Shown piece after piece: positions 18,188 to 27,007 of a DNA stretch of 43,455 bases. Numbering within the stretch: position 1 is the first letter of the stretch; the number at the start of each line of letters is the position of its first letter. The notes under the pieces are model-generated. The model was not told the origin of the DNA. It searched no databases and saw nothing but the letters and a program-made list of their open reading frames with translations. This DNA is from Gammaproteobacteria bacterium (GTDB lineage Bacteria > Pseudomonadota > Gammaproteobacteria > Ga0077536): assembly GCA_020849475.1 (NCBI GenBank), contig JADLGE010000118.1, forward strand, positions 1 to 43,455, written 5' to 3'. The position numbers and the translations under genes were made by a program.

Positions 18188-20137
18188 CTACAGATGCACC
18201 GCGCGCAGCGCGTCCAGGGACTCTGGATTGGCAAGGGACGAGAGATCGCCCGGTTCGGTGCCGAGCAACACCGCCTTGACCACGCGCCGCATGATTTTAA
18301 GGGTGCGGGTCTTGGGCAAGTCGGCGACGAACAGTACATTGCGCGGCCGATAGGCCTTGCCCATCGCCTGCACCACCACCGCCGTCAGCTCATCGCGCAG
18401 GGCAGACAGATCCATATTAGGCAGTGCCACGCAAACGCACACCACCGCCGAGCCCTGGCTGTCGTCGGGAATGCCAATCACTGCAACCTCGGAGATCTTG
18501 GCGGTCGCAAGCAGTGGCCCCTCGATCTCGGCCGGGCCAGTGCGCTTGCCTGAGATCTTGAGGGTGTCATCGGACCGACCGAGCAGGTACCACATACCGT
18601 CTGCATCGCGCGCCGCCCAGTCACCGTGTATCCACACATCCGGCACGGTGTTCCAGTAGCTGTCGAGATAACGTTGCGGGTCGCGCCACAGGCCCCGCGT
18701 CAGTCCCGGCGAATGATGGCGCAAAGCCAGTTCCCCAACCTCGCCCACCGGCACCGAGCGTCCCTCGCCATCGACGATGTCGGCGCTCATGCCGGGCAGC
18801 GCAGTATTGAAGCAACACGGCTTGAGCGGCCGCACCACAGTGCAACCGAGAATGCCGCCGCCGATCTCCGTGCCGCCGCTGTAGTTGAGGATGGGTAAGC
18901 GACGCTTGCCGACTTCGGTGAACAGCCACTGCCAGGCATCCGGTGTCCACGGTTCGCCGGTGCTCAATATGGTGCGCAATGAACTCAGATCGTAAGCGCG
19001 CGCTGCCTCAGGCGCGGTCAGCAGATAGTGACGCGCGATGGTGGGCGCGAGACCCAGCCAGGTCACGCCTTGTTGTTCAATCAAACGCCAGATGCGACCC
19101 GGCTGTGGAAAATTGAACGCGCCCTCGCCCATCACCAGCGTCGCGCCACGAAACGCCGACACGATAATCTGTATCGGTCCCACCACCCAACCCATGTCGC
19201 TCATCCACAGCATGCGATCGCTGGCGGTGAATTCACCGCTCACACACATATCGAACAGGATCTTCATCAGCAATCCGCAATGGCTCTGCACCGTGCCCTT
19301 GGGCAGGCCGGTAGTGCCCGAGGTGTACACCAGCATCATCGGCGCTTGCGCCGCAACGATGGCGGTGTGGCTATCCAGCGCGGGCGCCGCCAGCAGTTCA
19401 TGCCACCAGTGGTCGCCGTCCTGCCAGGCGGGCGCGGTGTCCAGATTGCGAAAGACGATGACGTGTTCGAGGCTCGGAATGCGCTCCCGCGCTGCATCGA
19501 TCACGCTCTTCAACGCAATCGGCACACCGCGTCGCACCGCGGCGTCGACGGTCAACACCGCGCGCGCACCGCCGTCATTGAGACGGATGGCTATCGGTTC
19601 CGGGCCGAAGCCTGAAAACAACGGAATGGCGATCGCGCCGATTTTCACAATCGCGAGAAATGCGATCGCGACCTCCGGAATCATCGGCATGTAAATGCCA
19701 ATGCCGTCACCTGCTCCCAAACCCAGCGCGTGCAGCGCCGCCGCCAGTCTGCCGACCTCGGCATCGACCTGGCGATAGGTCAGGGCGCGCTGCTCACCAG
19801 ACTCGCGTTCGTGCTGAATGTAAATCTGGTCATAGGTCGCGGTGTCGCGATGACAGTCGAGACAGTTGGCAACAATATTGGTCTCGCCGCCGACACAGTA
19901 GTCACTCCATTGCGGCGCGCGCGCGCTGTCGATGAGCTGGTGATAGGGCACCGCGAAACGTATGCCGAGAAAATCAATGACGTGCTGCCAGAACCACTCG
20001 GCCTCGCTATCGGCGCGCCGCAGTAGGGTATCGTAGTCCGGCACCTGGCAATGGCGCATGAAGCGTGCGATCTGCGAATAATCACGTTCGACCATGCCTG
20101 GCCGCCACACGATTTCTGACCCTTGCTCGAAGTCCAT
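18188..20137 (-). CDS. AMP-forming acyl-CoA synthetase, probable acetoacetyl- or acetyl-CoA synthetase type
   Basis: This 649-residue member of the acetyl-CoA synthetase branch of ANL enzymes has the P-loop-like YTSGTTGLPKGTVQ motif, the core GGTEIGGG region, a GRSDDTLKISGKR hinge motif and a catalytic-lysine tail, PKTRTLKIMRR. It follows the acetone carboxylase beta subunit by 33 bp with its own GGAGT ribosome binding site. Acetone carboxylase makes acetoacetate, which must be activated, so acetoacetyl-CoA formation is the natural job. Length (about 650) fits acetoacetyl-CoA synthetases, but acetate or propionate cannot be excluded from sequence. Confidence 0.85.
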   Translation of the reverse strand: MDFEQGSEIVWRPGMVERDYSQIARFMRHCQVPDYDTLLRRADSEAEWFWQHVIDFLGIRFAVPYHQLIDSARAPQWSDYCVGGETNIVANCLDCHRDTATYDQIYIQHERESGEQRALTYRQVDAEVGRLAAALHALGLGAGDGIGIYMPMIPEVAIAFLAIVKIGAIAIPLFSGFGPEPIAIRLNDGGARAVLTVDAAVRRGVPIALKSVIDAARERIPSLEHVIVFRNLDTAPAWQDGDHWWHELLAAPALDSHTAIVAAQAPMMLVYTSGTTGLPKGTVQSHCGLLMKILFDMCVSGEFTASDRMLWMSDMGWVVGPIQIIVSAFRGATLVMGEGAFNFPQPGRIWRLIEQQGVTWLGLAPTIARHYLLTAPEAARAYDLSSLRTILSTGEPWTPDAWQWLFTEVGKRRLPILNYSGGTEIGGGILGCTVVRPLKPCCFNTALPGMSADIVDGEGRSVPVGEVGELALRHHSPGLTRGLWRDPQRYLDSYWNTVPDVWIHGDWAARDADGMWYLLGRSDDTLKISGKRTGPAEIEGPLLATAKISEVAVIGIPDDSQGSAVVCVCVALPNMDLSALRDELTAVVVQAMGKAYRPRNVLFVADLPKTRTLKIMRRVVKAVLLGTEPGDLSSLANPESLDALRAVHL

Positions 20138-20170
20138 GTTCGTTACTCCGTGGCGCGGCCGCGCCCGGCT

Positions 20171-22339
20171 TCAGCCGTAGTGGATGATCATGAACTCATC
20201 AAAGCGCACTTGTTTGTGCGGCGGCACCACCAGGGTGGTCATGGGGTCGCGAATGATGGCCGGCCCCGGCAGCACATTGCCTGGCAACAGCTCACCCATC
20301 TGCCATACCGAAAAATCGCATTTCCTGCCGCGATGATGGACCGCGCGACTGCCGACATAGGCGCTGTCACGCGGCTTGGGTGCGGCCAGCTCGTAGCGCG
20401 GCACCAGCGGCATGGCTTTCGGTACCGAGGCCTTGAGGTACAACTCCGAAATCGCATAGCCTACTTCAGGAAAGCGCGCGCCCTCCGGATAGATTTGGGT
20501 GTACATGGTCTCGAACGCGGCGACCAGACCGTCACAGTCGGCGGCCTGCGCCGCGTCAGCGATGGCAAGCGGCGTATCGAAGCTTTCGAGCTGACCGATG
20601 TAACGCGCATAGATGCCGTACTGAAAAGCAATGTCACTGACATCGGCGCCTTCGGCGCGCATCTCGTCCGCCGCCGCCACTTCCATCGCACTGAACAGCG
20701 CCGCGATTTCGCGCCCCACGCGCTGCTTGTGCACGCTGTTCGAATCATTGGCGATGGTTGCCACATAGCCTTTGTGATGGCGATGCATGTATTCGGCGCA
20801 GGACGCGCCAAAAGCCGAGAATGCCGCCGCATAGGGCACGGTGATGATGTCGGCGACACCGAGGCCCGCGGTGAAATCCCACATGTGCACGGGTCCCGCA
20901 CCGCCGTAGACCAGGGTGGTGAATTCGGCCGGGTTGTAGCCTTTGGCCAGCATCATGGTGGCGGCCGCGTCGCGCATCTGCGTGCCGACCACCTCAAGTA
21001 TGCCGCTACCGGCGGTATACAGGTCGATACCCAGTGGCCGCGCCACGGTCTGTTCGAGCGCCGCGACCGCCCGCTCGTAGTCGAGCTTGACCTTGCCGCC
21101 GAGAAAATAATCTGGGTCGACATAGCCAAGTGCGACATTCACATCCGTGATGGTGAGGCGGTCGTACAGATAGCAACTGCCGACTTCCGCACCAGCACTC
21201 TCCGGCCCGACCCGCAGGCGTTTGTATTTATCCAGCCAGACCGCCGAGCCCGCGCCGGCGCCGACCGAGTCCAGCGCCACCATCGGCAGCGCCAAGCGGT
21301 GCCCGGCGAACTCGGGATCCTTACGGATCGGGATCTGGCCATTCAGCACCAGGCCGACGTCGAAACTGGTGCCGCCCATGTCGCAACACAAGACCCGCTT
21401 CAGATCCAGTACGCGGCTCAAGACCTGCGCACCCATCATGCCGCCGATGGGGCCGGAGATGACGGTCTCGTAGAGGCGCGGATAGCTGACGTTGACGGCG
21501 CCACCATAGGACAGCAGGGTCAGCAACTGGCCGCCGTAACCGTCGGCCTGTGCGGCGCGCTGCACATCGAGCAGCGCGGCGCGCGTCGATTCGGCCGCCG
21601 TGCATTGCAGCATCAGACTCTTGACCCGGTTGTTCTCCTTTAGCACCGGCGCCACTTCATAGGACGTCAACACCGGCACCCTGGCGTCGTGCGCGGCGAT
21701 GACCTGCTCGGCGATGGCCTTGGCGCCGAGTTCATTGGCCGGATTGATGAAGGAATTCAGAAACAGGATGCCGATGACTTCCACACCGTCGGCCAGCAAT
21801 TGCGTGACCGCGCTGCGCACGTGCTCGGCGTTGAACGGAATGAGCACCTTGCCGGGCGCGATGTGCTTTTCCATGAAGTAGGAACCACCACAAGTGCGCT
21901 CCAGTACGCCATGCACATGCTGGCGCTCGATCATCGGCCGCGTGTGTTCATGCAGCTGGTTGTGCAGGCTGTCCTTTTGCGCCTGGCCGAGATAGGTCAA
22001 GCCACCTTCGATAATGGTGATGTCCTCAAAGCCGCGCGTCACCAGTAATCCGGCCTTGCGTCCGCTGCCGGTCAGCACGGTGTTCAACATCCCGGTGCCG
22101 GCATAAATTGAAACTGCCGTGCGCGCGTGCACTTCGGCCGAACTCAAACCGATGGCCTGCGCCGTATCGGCCACTGATTCGAGATAACTGCGCGCCTCGT
22201 CGCGTCGATTGGTCAGCGACTTGCCAACCTTGAAGCTGCCATCGGGCAGCACCAGGATGGTGTCGGTCATGGTGCCGCCGGCATCGAGCGCGAGGATGCA
22301 GTCTTTTTTTCCGGGCTGCGTGGGGGCGATGGCGCTCAT
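20171..22339 (-). CDS. acxA: Acetone carboxylase beta subunit (hydantoinase A/oxoprolinase family)
   Basis: This 722-residue protein has the ASKHA-type N-terminal ATP motif LALDAGGTMTDTI, as in AcxA, and a second nucleotide motif around CCDMGGTSFDVGL. It would phosphorylate acetone and/or bicarbonate in the ATP-dependent carboxylation of acetone to acetoacetate. The ATG at 22339 overlaps the acxC stop (ATGA), with GGAG upstream in acxC; the in-frame extension to 22531 lies inside acxC and is rejected. The presence of a gamma subunit and the DAGGTMTDT motif separate it from hydantoinases and 5-oxoprolinase. A related ketone carboxylase, such as acetophenone carboxylase, is the main alternative. 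Confidence 0.88.
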   Translation of the reverse strand: MSAIAPTQPGKKDCILALDAGGTMTDTILVLPDGSFKVGKSLTNRRDEARSYLESVADTAQAIGLSSAEVHARTAVSIYAGTGMLNTVLTGSGRKAGLLVTRGFEDITIIEGGLTYLGQAQKDSLHNQLHEHTRPMIERQHVHGVLERTCGGSYFMEKHIAPGKVLIPFNAEHVRSAVTQLLADGVEVIGILFLNSFINPANELGAKAIAEQVIAAHDARVPVLTSYEVAPVLKENNRVKSLMLQCTAAESTRAALLDVQRAAQADGYGGQLLTLLSYGGAVNVSYPRLYETVISGPIGGMMGAQVLSRVLDLKRVLCCDMGGTSFDVGLVLNGQIPIRKDPEFAGHRLALPMVALDSVGAGAGSAVWLDKYKRLRVGPESAGAEVGSCYLYDRLTITDVNVALGYVDPDYFLGGKVKLDYERAVAALEQTVARPLGIDLYTAGSGILEVVGTQMRDAAATMMLAKGYNPAEFTTLVYGGAGPVHMWDFTAGLGVADIITVPYAAAFSAFGASCAEYMHRHHKGYVATIANDSNSVHKQRVGREIAALFSAMEVAAADEMRAEGADVSDIAFQYGIYARYIGQLESFDTPLAIADAAQAADCDGLVAAFETMYTQIYPEGARFPEVGYAISELYLKASVPKAMPLVPRYELAAPKPRDSAYVGSRAVHHRGRKCDFSVWQMGELLPGNVLPGPAIIRDPMTTLVVPPHKQVRFDEFMIIHYG

Positions 22340-22917
22340 GATTGCTGCTCCGGCGTGGCAGCGGCCCATTCGGTGGTACGACTCACGGTCAGATCCTGAT
22401 ACCAATCCGGATTTTCGTCGGGCAGCGGCAGGCCAAGGAAGTCGCGGTAGTATCGATCGAGGTCCGGAAGCACCTCGAAGATCAATGGATAGCCGGGCGG
22501 CACCACTTCGACGGCGAGCTGGGCAAAACAATCGGGACAGAAAAATTCGCGAATCTCATTCCATTCCGGCTCGGGAGCAGCGGCGGGCGGATAGTAGACA
22601 CCCGCGAATTCGGCCGCGCTGGTCTTGACGCGCACCCGCGCCGCAGTCTTCCAGTTACAGCGATAGTCACCGAACTCCTGACCGCAATCGCATTTCACCA
22701 CCCGCTGGCCATCGATGTGCCGGCTCACCACATAGAGGTGGTCGGAAATGCGGAGCAGGATGCGGTCTGACCACGCCACACGCGTCTGCAACACTTCGAG
22801 ATAGACCGCGAAGCGCTCGGAGTCCTTGTTCTCCATGCGCAGCAAGGTGCGGGCGTCATGACGGGAAATCTGGCCATCGACCAGTTGCCTTATCAGCTCT
22901 TTATCGACTTTCGACAT
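22336..22917 (-). CDS. acxC: Acetone carboxylase gamma subunit
   Basis: This protein of about 193 residues matches the AcxC layout: an N-terminal LVDGQIS segment, KDSERFAVYLEVLQ, a cysteine site KCDCGQEF followed by YRCNWK, a second site FFCPDC, and a C-terminal FYRDFLGLPLP-like segment seen as YYRDFLGLPLP. The cysteines probably bind zinc. Two adjacent ATG codons (22920 and 22917) follow AGGAGG; 22917 has the better seven-base spacing. This small subunit is the strongest evidence that the operon encodes an acetone-type carboxylase. It carries a Pro-rich insertion (YYPPAAAPEPEW) and a longer C-terminus than the Xanthobacter protein as I remember it. Confidence 0.9.
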   Translation of the reverse strand: MSKVDKELIRQLVDGQISRHDARTLLRMENKDSERFAVYLEVLQTRVAWSDRILLRISDHLYVVSRHIDGQRVVKCDCGQEFGDYRCNWKTAARVRVKTSAAEFAGVYYPPAAAPEPEWNEIREFFCPDCFAQLAVEVVPPGYPLIFEVLPDLDRYYRDFLGLPLPDENPDWYQDLTVSRTTEWAAATPEQQS

Positions 22918-23048
22918 CATCGCTCCTCCTGCCGAGCCATGCCCGGCCTGACGCATGCGGCGACCTTGCGGTCAACGGACACGCGCAAACAATCGCTTGC
23001 TCCCACACTGAGCGGCAGCGATACGATGGGCGGCGCGGCAGCGGTGAA

Positions 23049-23068
23049 TGTGCGAATGAATTCGCACA
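23049..23068. other. Short hairpin in the acxB-acxC spacer
   Basis: TGTGCGAAT and ATTCGCACA (49-57 and 60-68 of this hundred) form a near-perfect palindrome in the 190-bp gap between acxB and acxC, the largest gap in the operon. It may stabilise the acxB message or set subunit ratios. No T-run follows on the minus strand. Confidence 0.35.
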
Positions 23069-23108
23069 CCTCAGCCCCACACACCGCCCAGTTGCGGACC
23101 AGCACCAA

Positions 23109-25343
23109 TCAAATCTCAAAGTCCACGGGCAATTGCCAGAAGTCACGGAAATGCGTGCGGTATTCGGCGAAGCTGGTTGAGCTGCGATACATCTCGCGCA
23201 CCGCATCCGGCATGCTGCCTTCCAGCACCTGGTTGCGCCCGTGTTGCCACCACTGACGCACCGGCAGCGACTGCGCACGGCGTTCGGCGCGCAGCGCGGT
23301 GCGCTTGGCCTGCGTCGCCTCGGCGTTCAAGCAGTACCCAGCGCCACGCCGACTCAACACCACACCGTATAGATTCTCGGCGAACTCAGCCGGCACCTGG
23401 CCGGCGTTGGCATCGGCCAGCACCGCCAGTGGGTCGCGCTCCAGCGGGTCGCCCCAGCCACCGCCAGTGCCGGCGATCTCCGCCCACAGATCGTTGTCCT
23501 TCAGGTTGTGATCCGGCGCGTCGGACTTCCAGGTTTCGAGCTTGCCGACCTTGAGCTGGCCAGACGCATGCAGCTCCACCAGCTCCTGCAAGGTGGTGGG
23601 CGTGATGCCCTGCGCTATCAGTTCCGGCAGATTGGTGTCTTGCGCAATGACCACCGCCGCGCCCGGCGAGGGATAGCCGCCCATCATGCCTTGCCCGACT
23701 TCGGTATTGAACGAACAGGCACTGCCGGCGCGTGAAGCGGTCAGGCGCTGACCCGGTTCGACCACCCAGTGCACGGTGGTCAGTCCAATACCGGCGCGGA
23801 ACTTGCCGTGACCGCAGAAGCCCGGCTGCAATTTGCGACCAAGATGGAACAGCGGCGGAATGAGATATTCGAACTCCTCGGAGTTGCCCATGTTGCATAA
23901 CTGACTGGCGATGAACCACACCGCCGGCTCGCCATCGCGATAGGCAAATGCGCCGTGACCACAGGCGCCCAGCAATTCGAAATTGGTGTAGCCATAGGGC
24001 GTGCCGTCGGCCAGCACGCCTTCGCCCTGCACTGAGTCCCACGGCGCGCTCACGGCGTAGGCTTCCTCCATGTAGCCGCGCATGAACTGGCCGCGTATGA
24101 GCGCGTTGTAGGCCATGGTCGTGACCTGCAGCATCTGCGCCCAGGCGTTGGAATGGGACGCCACCTGCGTACCGGGGTTGTAGATCGAACCTTCCGGCAG
24201 CACGCCGGTGACGGCGTAGTTGCCGCCGGCGGTGAACTTGGTGTTATACGCAAGCGCCCCGGCCAGGCCGAGCATGAAGGCGACCTTGACGCCTCCCGGA
24301 AAGGCGTTGAAGGCGTGATAGCCCCAGCGCGAACTGCCGGTCATGTCATTGCAGATGCGGCCACGTGCATCAACCGTGGTGCGCATGTGCATGTGAATCA
24401 GCGTATCGGTGTCGGCGCGCTCCCAGAGTTTCTGCAGGCCTTTGAACTTGCAGACTCGAAACCCGCATTGCTCGTAGGTGCCAGGGACCATCCAATTGCG
24501 GATGTTGTCCATCACCACACGGCGGCTTTCCTCGATGACCTCGCGGGCAGCTCGCTTGAAATATTCAACGCCGAACTCCGCCACCACCTCGTGCACGCTG
24601 CGCAGGATCATGCCGGCGCCGGCCAGACGCATTTTATCGTCGAGAATGTTCATGGTGCCGGCGCGCGTGCGCCGCTTCCACATCTCGTCCCACCACGCGT
24701 ACTGGCGCAGGTTCTCGCCGGTGCGGGTCGGCGGAAAGACGAAGCCGTCCATGTAGGTATCGACGCAGAACATCGCCCAGCTACCGGCCTGCGGCGCCCC
24801 CACCTCCATGATGTGGTTGATGGCACAGGCCCAGGCAATCACCTCGCCCTCGATCACGATGGGCACATAGGTGTAGGTGTCGCCGGGATGCGGCGCACCG
24901 CAGCTGAACCCATCGTCGGCGACGTATACATCGCCATCGTGAAAGCCTGGATTGTCCTCGTAACCGTGCTCGACCATGAAGCGGACGGCCACCGGGAAGG
25001 CCGCCGAGTGCGCGACAAAACCCTCCGACAGCGCAATCGAATCACCCTCGGCGGTGGCCAATGCCCACACCGCCTCGCCCATTTCGCGGCCACCGGGTGA
25101 GGCGGCCACGAAGCGCGCCACCTCGCGCGCCGCCATGCAGGCCGATTGCAGGCGCGAGTAGAAGCGCTCGAATTTGAGCGGATCGGCATCCTTGAGCGTG
25201 AACTCCTCGATACCCCAGTAGTGCCCGGTGGATTCGGTGAGCTGTTCGCGTTGCGCTATCTTGTGACGGACAGTGTGCGCCGCCGTCGCAGACGATGCGG
25301 GAGCGGATGCGCGCTCAGTGGGATTGAATGCAACTGTGGACAT
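23109..25343 (-). CDS. acxB: Acetone carboxylase alpha subunit (hydantoinase B family)
   Basis: This 744-residue HyuB-family protein is the probable carboxylation subunit, metal-dependent (Mn in studied enzymes). Family features include PHPGDTYTYVPIVIEGEVIAW early on, the long central region with DMTGSSRWGYHAFNAFPGG, and a Gly-rich C-terminal region around GTGGGWGDPLERDP. Length is close to AcxB of Xanthobacter. GGGAGGGGAG precedes the ATG. It is the first gene of acxB-acxC-acxA-synthetase. A FNR-type box lies 69-82 bp upstream. No sigma-54 activator like AcxR, which controls some known acetone operons, is in the window. Confidence 0.88.
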   Translation of the reverse strand: MSTVAFNPTERASAPASSATAAHTVRHKIAQREQLTESTGHYWGIEEFTLKDADPLKFERFYSRLQSACMAAREVARFVAASPGGREMGEAVWALATAEGDSIALSEGFVAHSAAFPVAVRFMVEHGYEDNPGFHDGDVYVADDGFSCGAPHPGDTYTYVPIVIEGEVIAWACAINHIMEVGAPQAGSWAMFCVDTYMDGFVFPPTRTGENLRQYAWWDEMWKRRTRAGTMNILDDKMRLAGAGMILRSVHEVVAEFGVEYFKRAAREVIEESRRVVMDNIRNWMVPGTYEQCGFRVCKFKGLQKLWERADTDTLIHMHMRTTVDARGRICNDMTGSSRWGYHAFNAFPGGVKVAFMLGLAGALAYNTKFTAGGNYAVTGVLPEGSIYNPGTQVASHSNAWAQMLQVTTMAYNALIRGQFMRGYMEEAYAVSAPWDSVQGEGVLADGTPYGYTNFELLGACGHGAFAYRDGEPAVWFIASQLCNMGNSEEFEYLIPPLFHLGRKLQPGFCGHGKFRAGIGLTTVHWVVEPGQRLTASRAGSACSFNTEVGQGMMGGYPSPGAAVVIAQDTNLPELIAQGITPTTLQELVELHASGQLKVGKLETWKSDAPDHNLKDNDLWAEIAGTGGGWGDPLERDPLAVLADANAGQVPAEFAENLYGVVLSRRGAGYCLNAEATQAKRTALRAERRAQSLPVRQWWQHGRNQVLEGSMPDAVREMYRSSTSFAEYRTHFRDFWQLPVDFEI

Positions 25344-25386
25344 ATCTCCCCTCCCGTGCAGCGCGACACGCGCCGTCCATGCATGC

Positions 25387-25614
25387 TCAATGGCACGCCA
25401 TGCTTATTGCATTGATGTAGGTCAACGTGAGGCGGTCCGCGACCGCGATGCCGTCGCGTTCGGCAACGGCGTGGCCGTTGTCGTATTGCGGAAAGAGAAG
25501 CTTCGGTTGGCTTTCGCAGCGCTTGTCCTCGACACGCCAGGCCTGGACGTGGCGGGAGCAATACTCGCGGAACTGCCATGCGGCGATGCAGGTTTGCGGC
25601 TCGTTCAGATTCAT
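25387..25614 (-). CDS. Small hypothetical protein between the acyl-CoA dehydrogenase and acxB
   Basis: This 75-residue ORF (ATG 25614; an upstream in-frame ATG is at 25629) is not recognised. Third codon positions are strongly G/C, as in real genes here, and it sits neatly between two genes on the same strand. It has three cysteines, no membrane helix and no clear ribosome binding site. The FNR-type box at 25412 lies inside its 3' end, so one of the two may be coincidental. Confidence 0.35.
   Translation of the reverse strand: MNLNEPQTCIAAWQFREYCSRHVQAWRVEDKRCESQPKLLFPQYDNGHAVAERDGIAVADRLTLTYINAISMACH
25412..25425. promoter_or_regulatory. FNR/DNR-type box upstream of acxB
   Basis: TTGAT-GTAG-GTCAA matches 9 of 10 consensus positions. 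Its centre is 75 bp upstream of the acxB start on the minus strand. No convincing -10 was seen at the class II distance, and the site overlaps the small ORF 25387-25614, so function is uncertain. Confidence 0.4.
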
Positions 25615-25647
25615 GCGTAATGCCCGCACGGTGTGCTTACCGGCCGC

Positions 25648-26958
25648 CTACAACAGCGCGGGATCGGCGAGGCCGTAGCCGCCCTTGATGGCAAGCATCT
25701 CGTTGCAGCCGTCCTCTATCAGACCCGCCCGCGCGTCACGAAACAGCTTTTCCAACGGATATTCACGCGTCATGCCATTGCCGCCGAACATCTGCAGCGC
25801 ATCGCTCGCGATTTCATAGGCGGCCTGGGTGCAGCCGGCTTTGGCTGCCATCGCTGCCGACAGCGACGGCATCTCGGCCGTCATGTTGAATTCAACCACG
25901 CGCCTGGCCAACGCGCGCGCCGCTTCGAGCTTGCGATACATGTGGAACAGGCGCGCGGCGACCTGCTGATGACGGATGAGCGGCGCACCGCCTTGACGAC
26001 GCTGGTGGGCATAATCGTGGGCGTGTTCATAGGCGGCGCGCGCCAGACCGACCAGACCGGCCGCGACCAGACCATTGGCTTCGTGATGAATGGTGTACAC
26101 GGCGCGCTGGTAGTACTCGGGGCCCGCCATGAGGTATTCCATCGGCACTTCAACCTCGTCAAAAAAGATCTCGCCCTGGTTGAGCGCGCGCTGGCCAAGC
26201 TTGTCCAGCGGTTTACCCTTGGACACACCGCGCCGGTCCAGCGGCACCACCACCACGCAACCGTGCGCGCTGTCGGGCCCCGCGCCACTGTCGCAGGCAC
26301 AGAACAACACGCAGAGCTCGGCGATAGTGCCGTTGGAAACCCATGCCGACTTCTGACCGTTGATGATGATGCGGTCGGATTTCAAGGTCGCGATACAGTT
26401 CGGGCGTCCGAACACACCGCGCGGGTCGCGCACCTGTCCCTCAGGGTCGAGGTTGTCGCTGCCGTGGTCGGGCTCGGTGATGCCCCAGCAGCCAATGCTG
26501 GTCTCCGGCGCCAGCTCGGCCAGAAAGTCATTGCCGAACAGGCGCGCCATGTAGCGCGGAAAAGTCGCGCTGCCGAGCGAGAACGCCAGGCCGACATCGC
26601 CCCAACACAGTTCCTCGTAGAACAGACACATCATGCGTGCCCGCGCCGCCGGCGCGAGGCTCATCAACACGTCGGTGGAAAATCCGAGCTCGTGAAATTT
26701 CGCAAACAACGACCACAGCGGTGAGCCTGCCGCAATCACCGCGTCGGGCGTCATGCGGTCGAGCTCGCGTCCCAAGGGCCGCATTTCCTGCTCGGCAAAA
26801 CGGTGCAGTACATCGACGACCGCCTGCTCTTCACTGCTGAGGCCAGGCTCGGCGCCGAGGGGGCCAAGCCGCGCCTGGGGCGCAGGTGCCCAGCGGGCAA
26901 TGCGTGTGTGGGGCGCCGGCGCGCCTACGCTTCGAAACTGCTCAGCACTCATGGCCAT
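25648..26958 (-). CDS. Acyl-CoA dehydrogenase family protein
   Basis: This 436-residue flavoprotein has the three-domain acyl-CoA dehydrogenase layout: an N-terminal helical domain, a middle beta domain with GCWGITEPDHGSDN and KSAWVSNG, and a C-terminal helical domain with QMFGGNGMTREYPLEKLFRDAR. It would introduce an alpha-beta double bond into an acyl-CoA and pass electrons to ETF. The acidic residue in LIEDGCNE is in the place where many family members have IYEGTNE. Two ATGs (26961 and 26958) follow AGGAG; 26958 has the better spacing. It is next to a DUF1329 protein, a pairing common in steroid, terpene and aromatic degraders. The substrate is unknown. Confidence 0.9.
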   Translation of the reverse strand: MAMSAEQFRSVGAPAPHTRIARWAPAPQARLGPLGAEPGLSSEEQAVVDVLHRFAEQEMRPLGRELDRMTPDAVIAAGSPLWSLFAKFHELGFSTDVLMSLAPAARARMMCLFYEELCWGDVGLAFSLGSATFPRYMARLFGNDFLAELAPETSIGCWGITEPDHGSDNLDPEGQVRDPRGVFGRPNCIATLKSDRIIINGQKSAWVSNGTIAELCVLFCACDSGAGPDSAHGCVVVVPLDRRGVSKGKPLDKLGQRALNQGEIFFDEVEVPMEYLMAGPEYYQRAVYTIHHEANGLVAAGLVGLARAAYEHAHDYAHQRRQGGAPLIRHQQVAARLFHMYRKLEAARALARRVVEFNMTAEMPSLSAAMAAKAGCTQAAYEIASDALQMFGGNGMTREYPLEKLFRDARAGLIEDGCNEMLAIKGGYGLADPALL

Positions 26959-27007
26959 CATGTCACTCCTGGGAGTCGACTGACTCTCGCTGTGGGGCAA
27001 GGCACAC

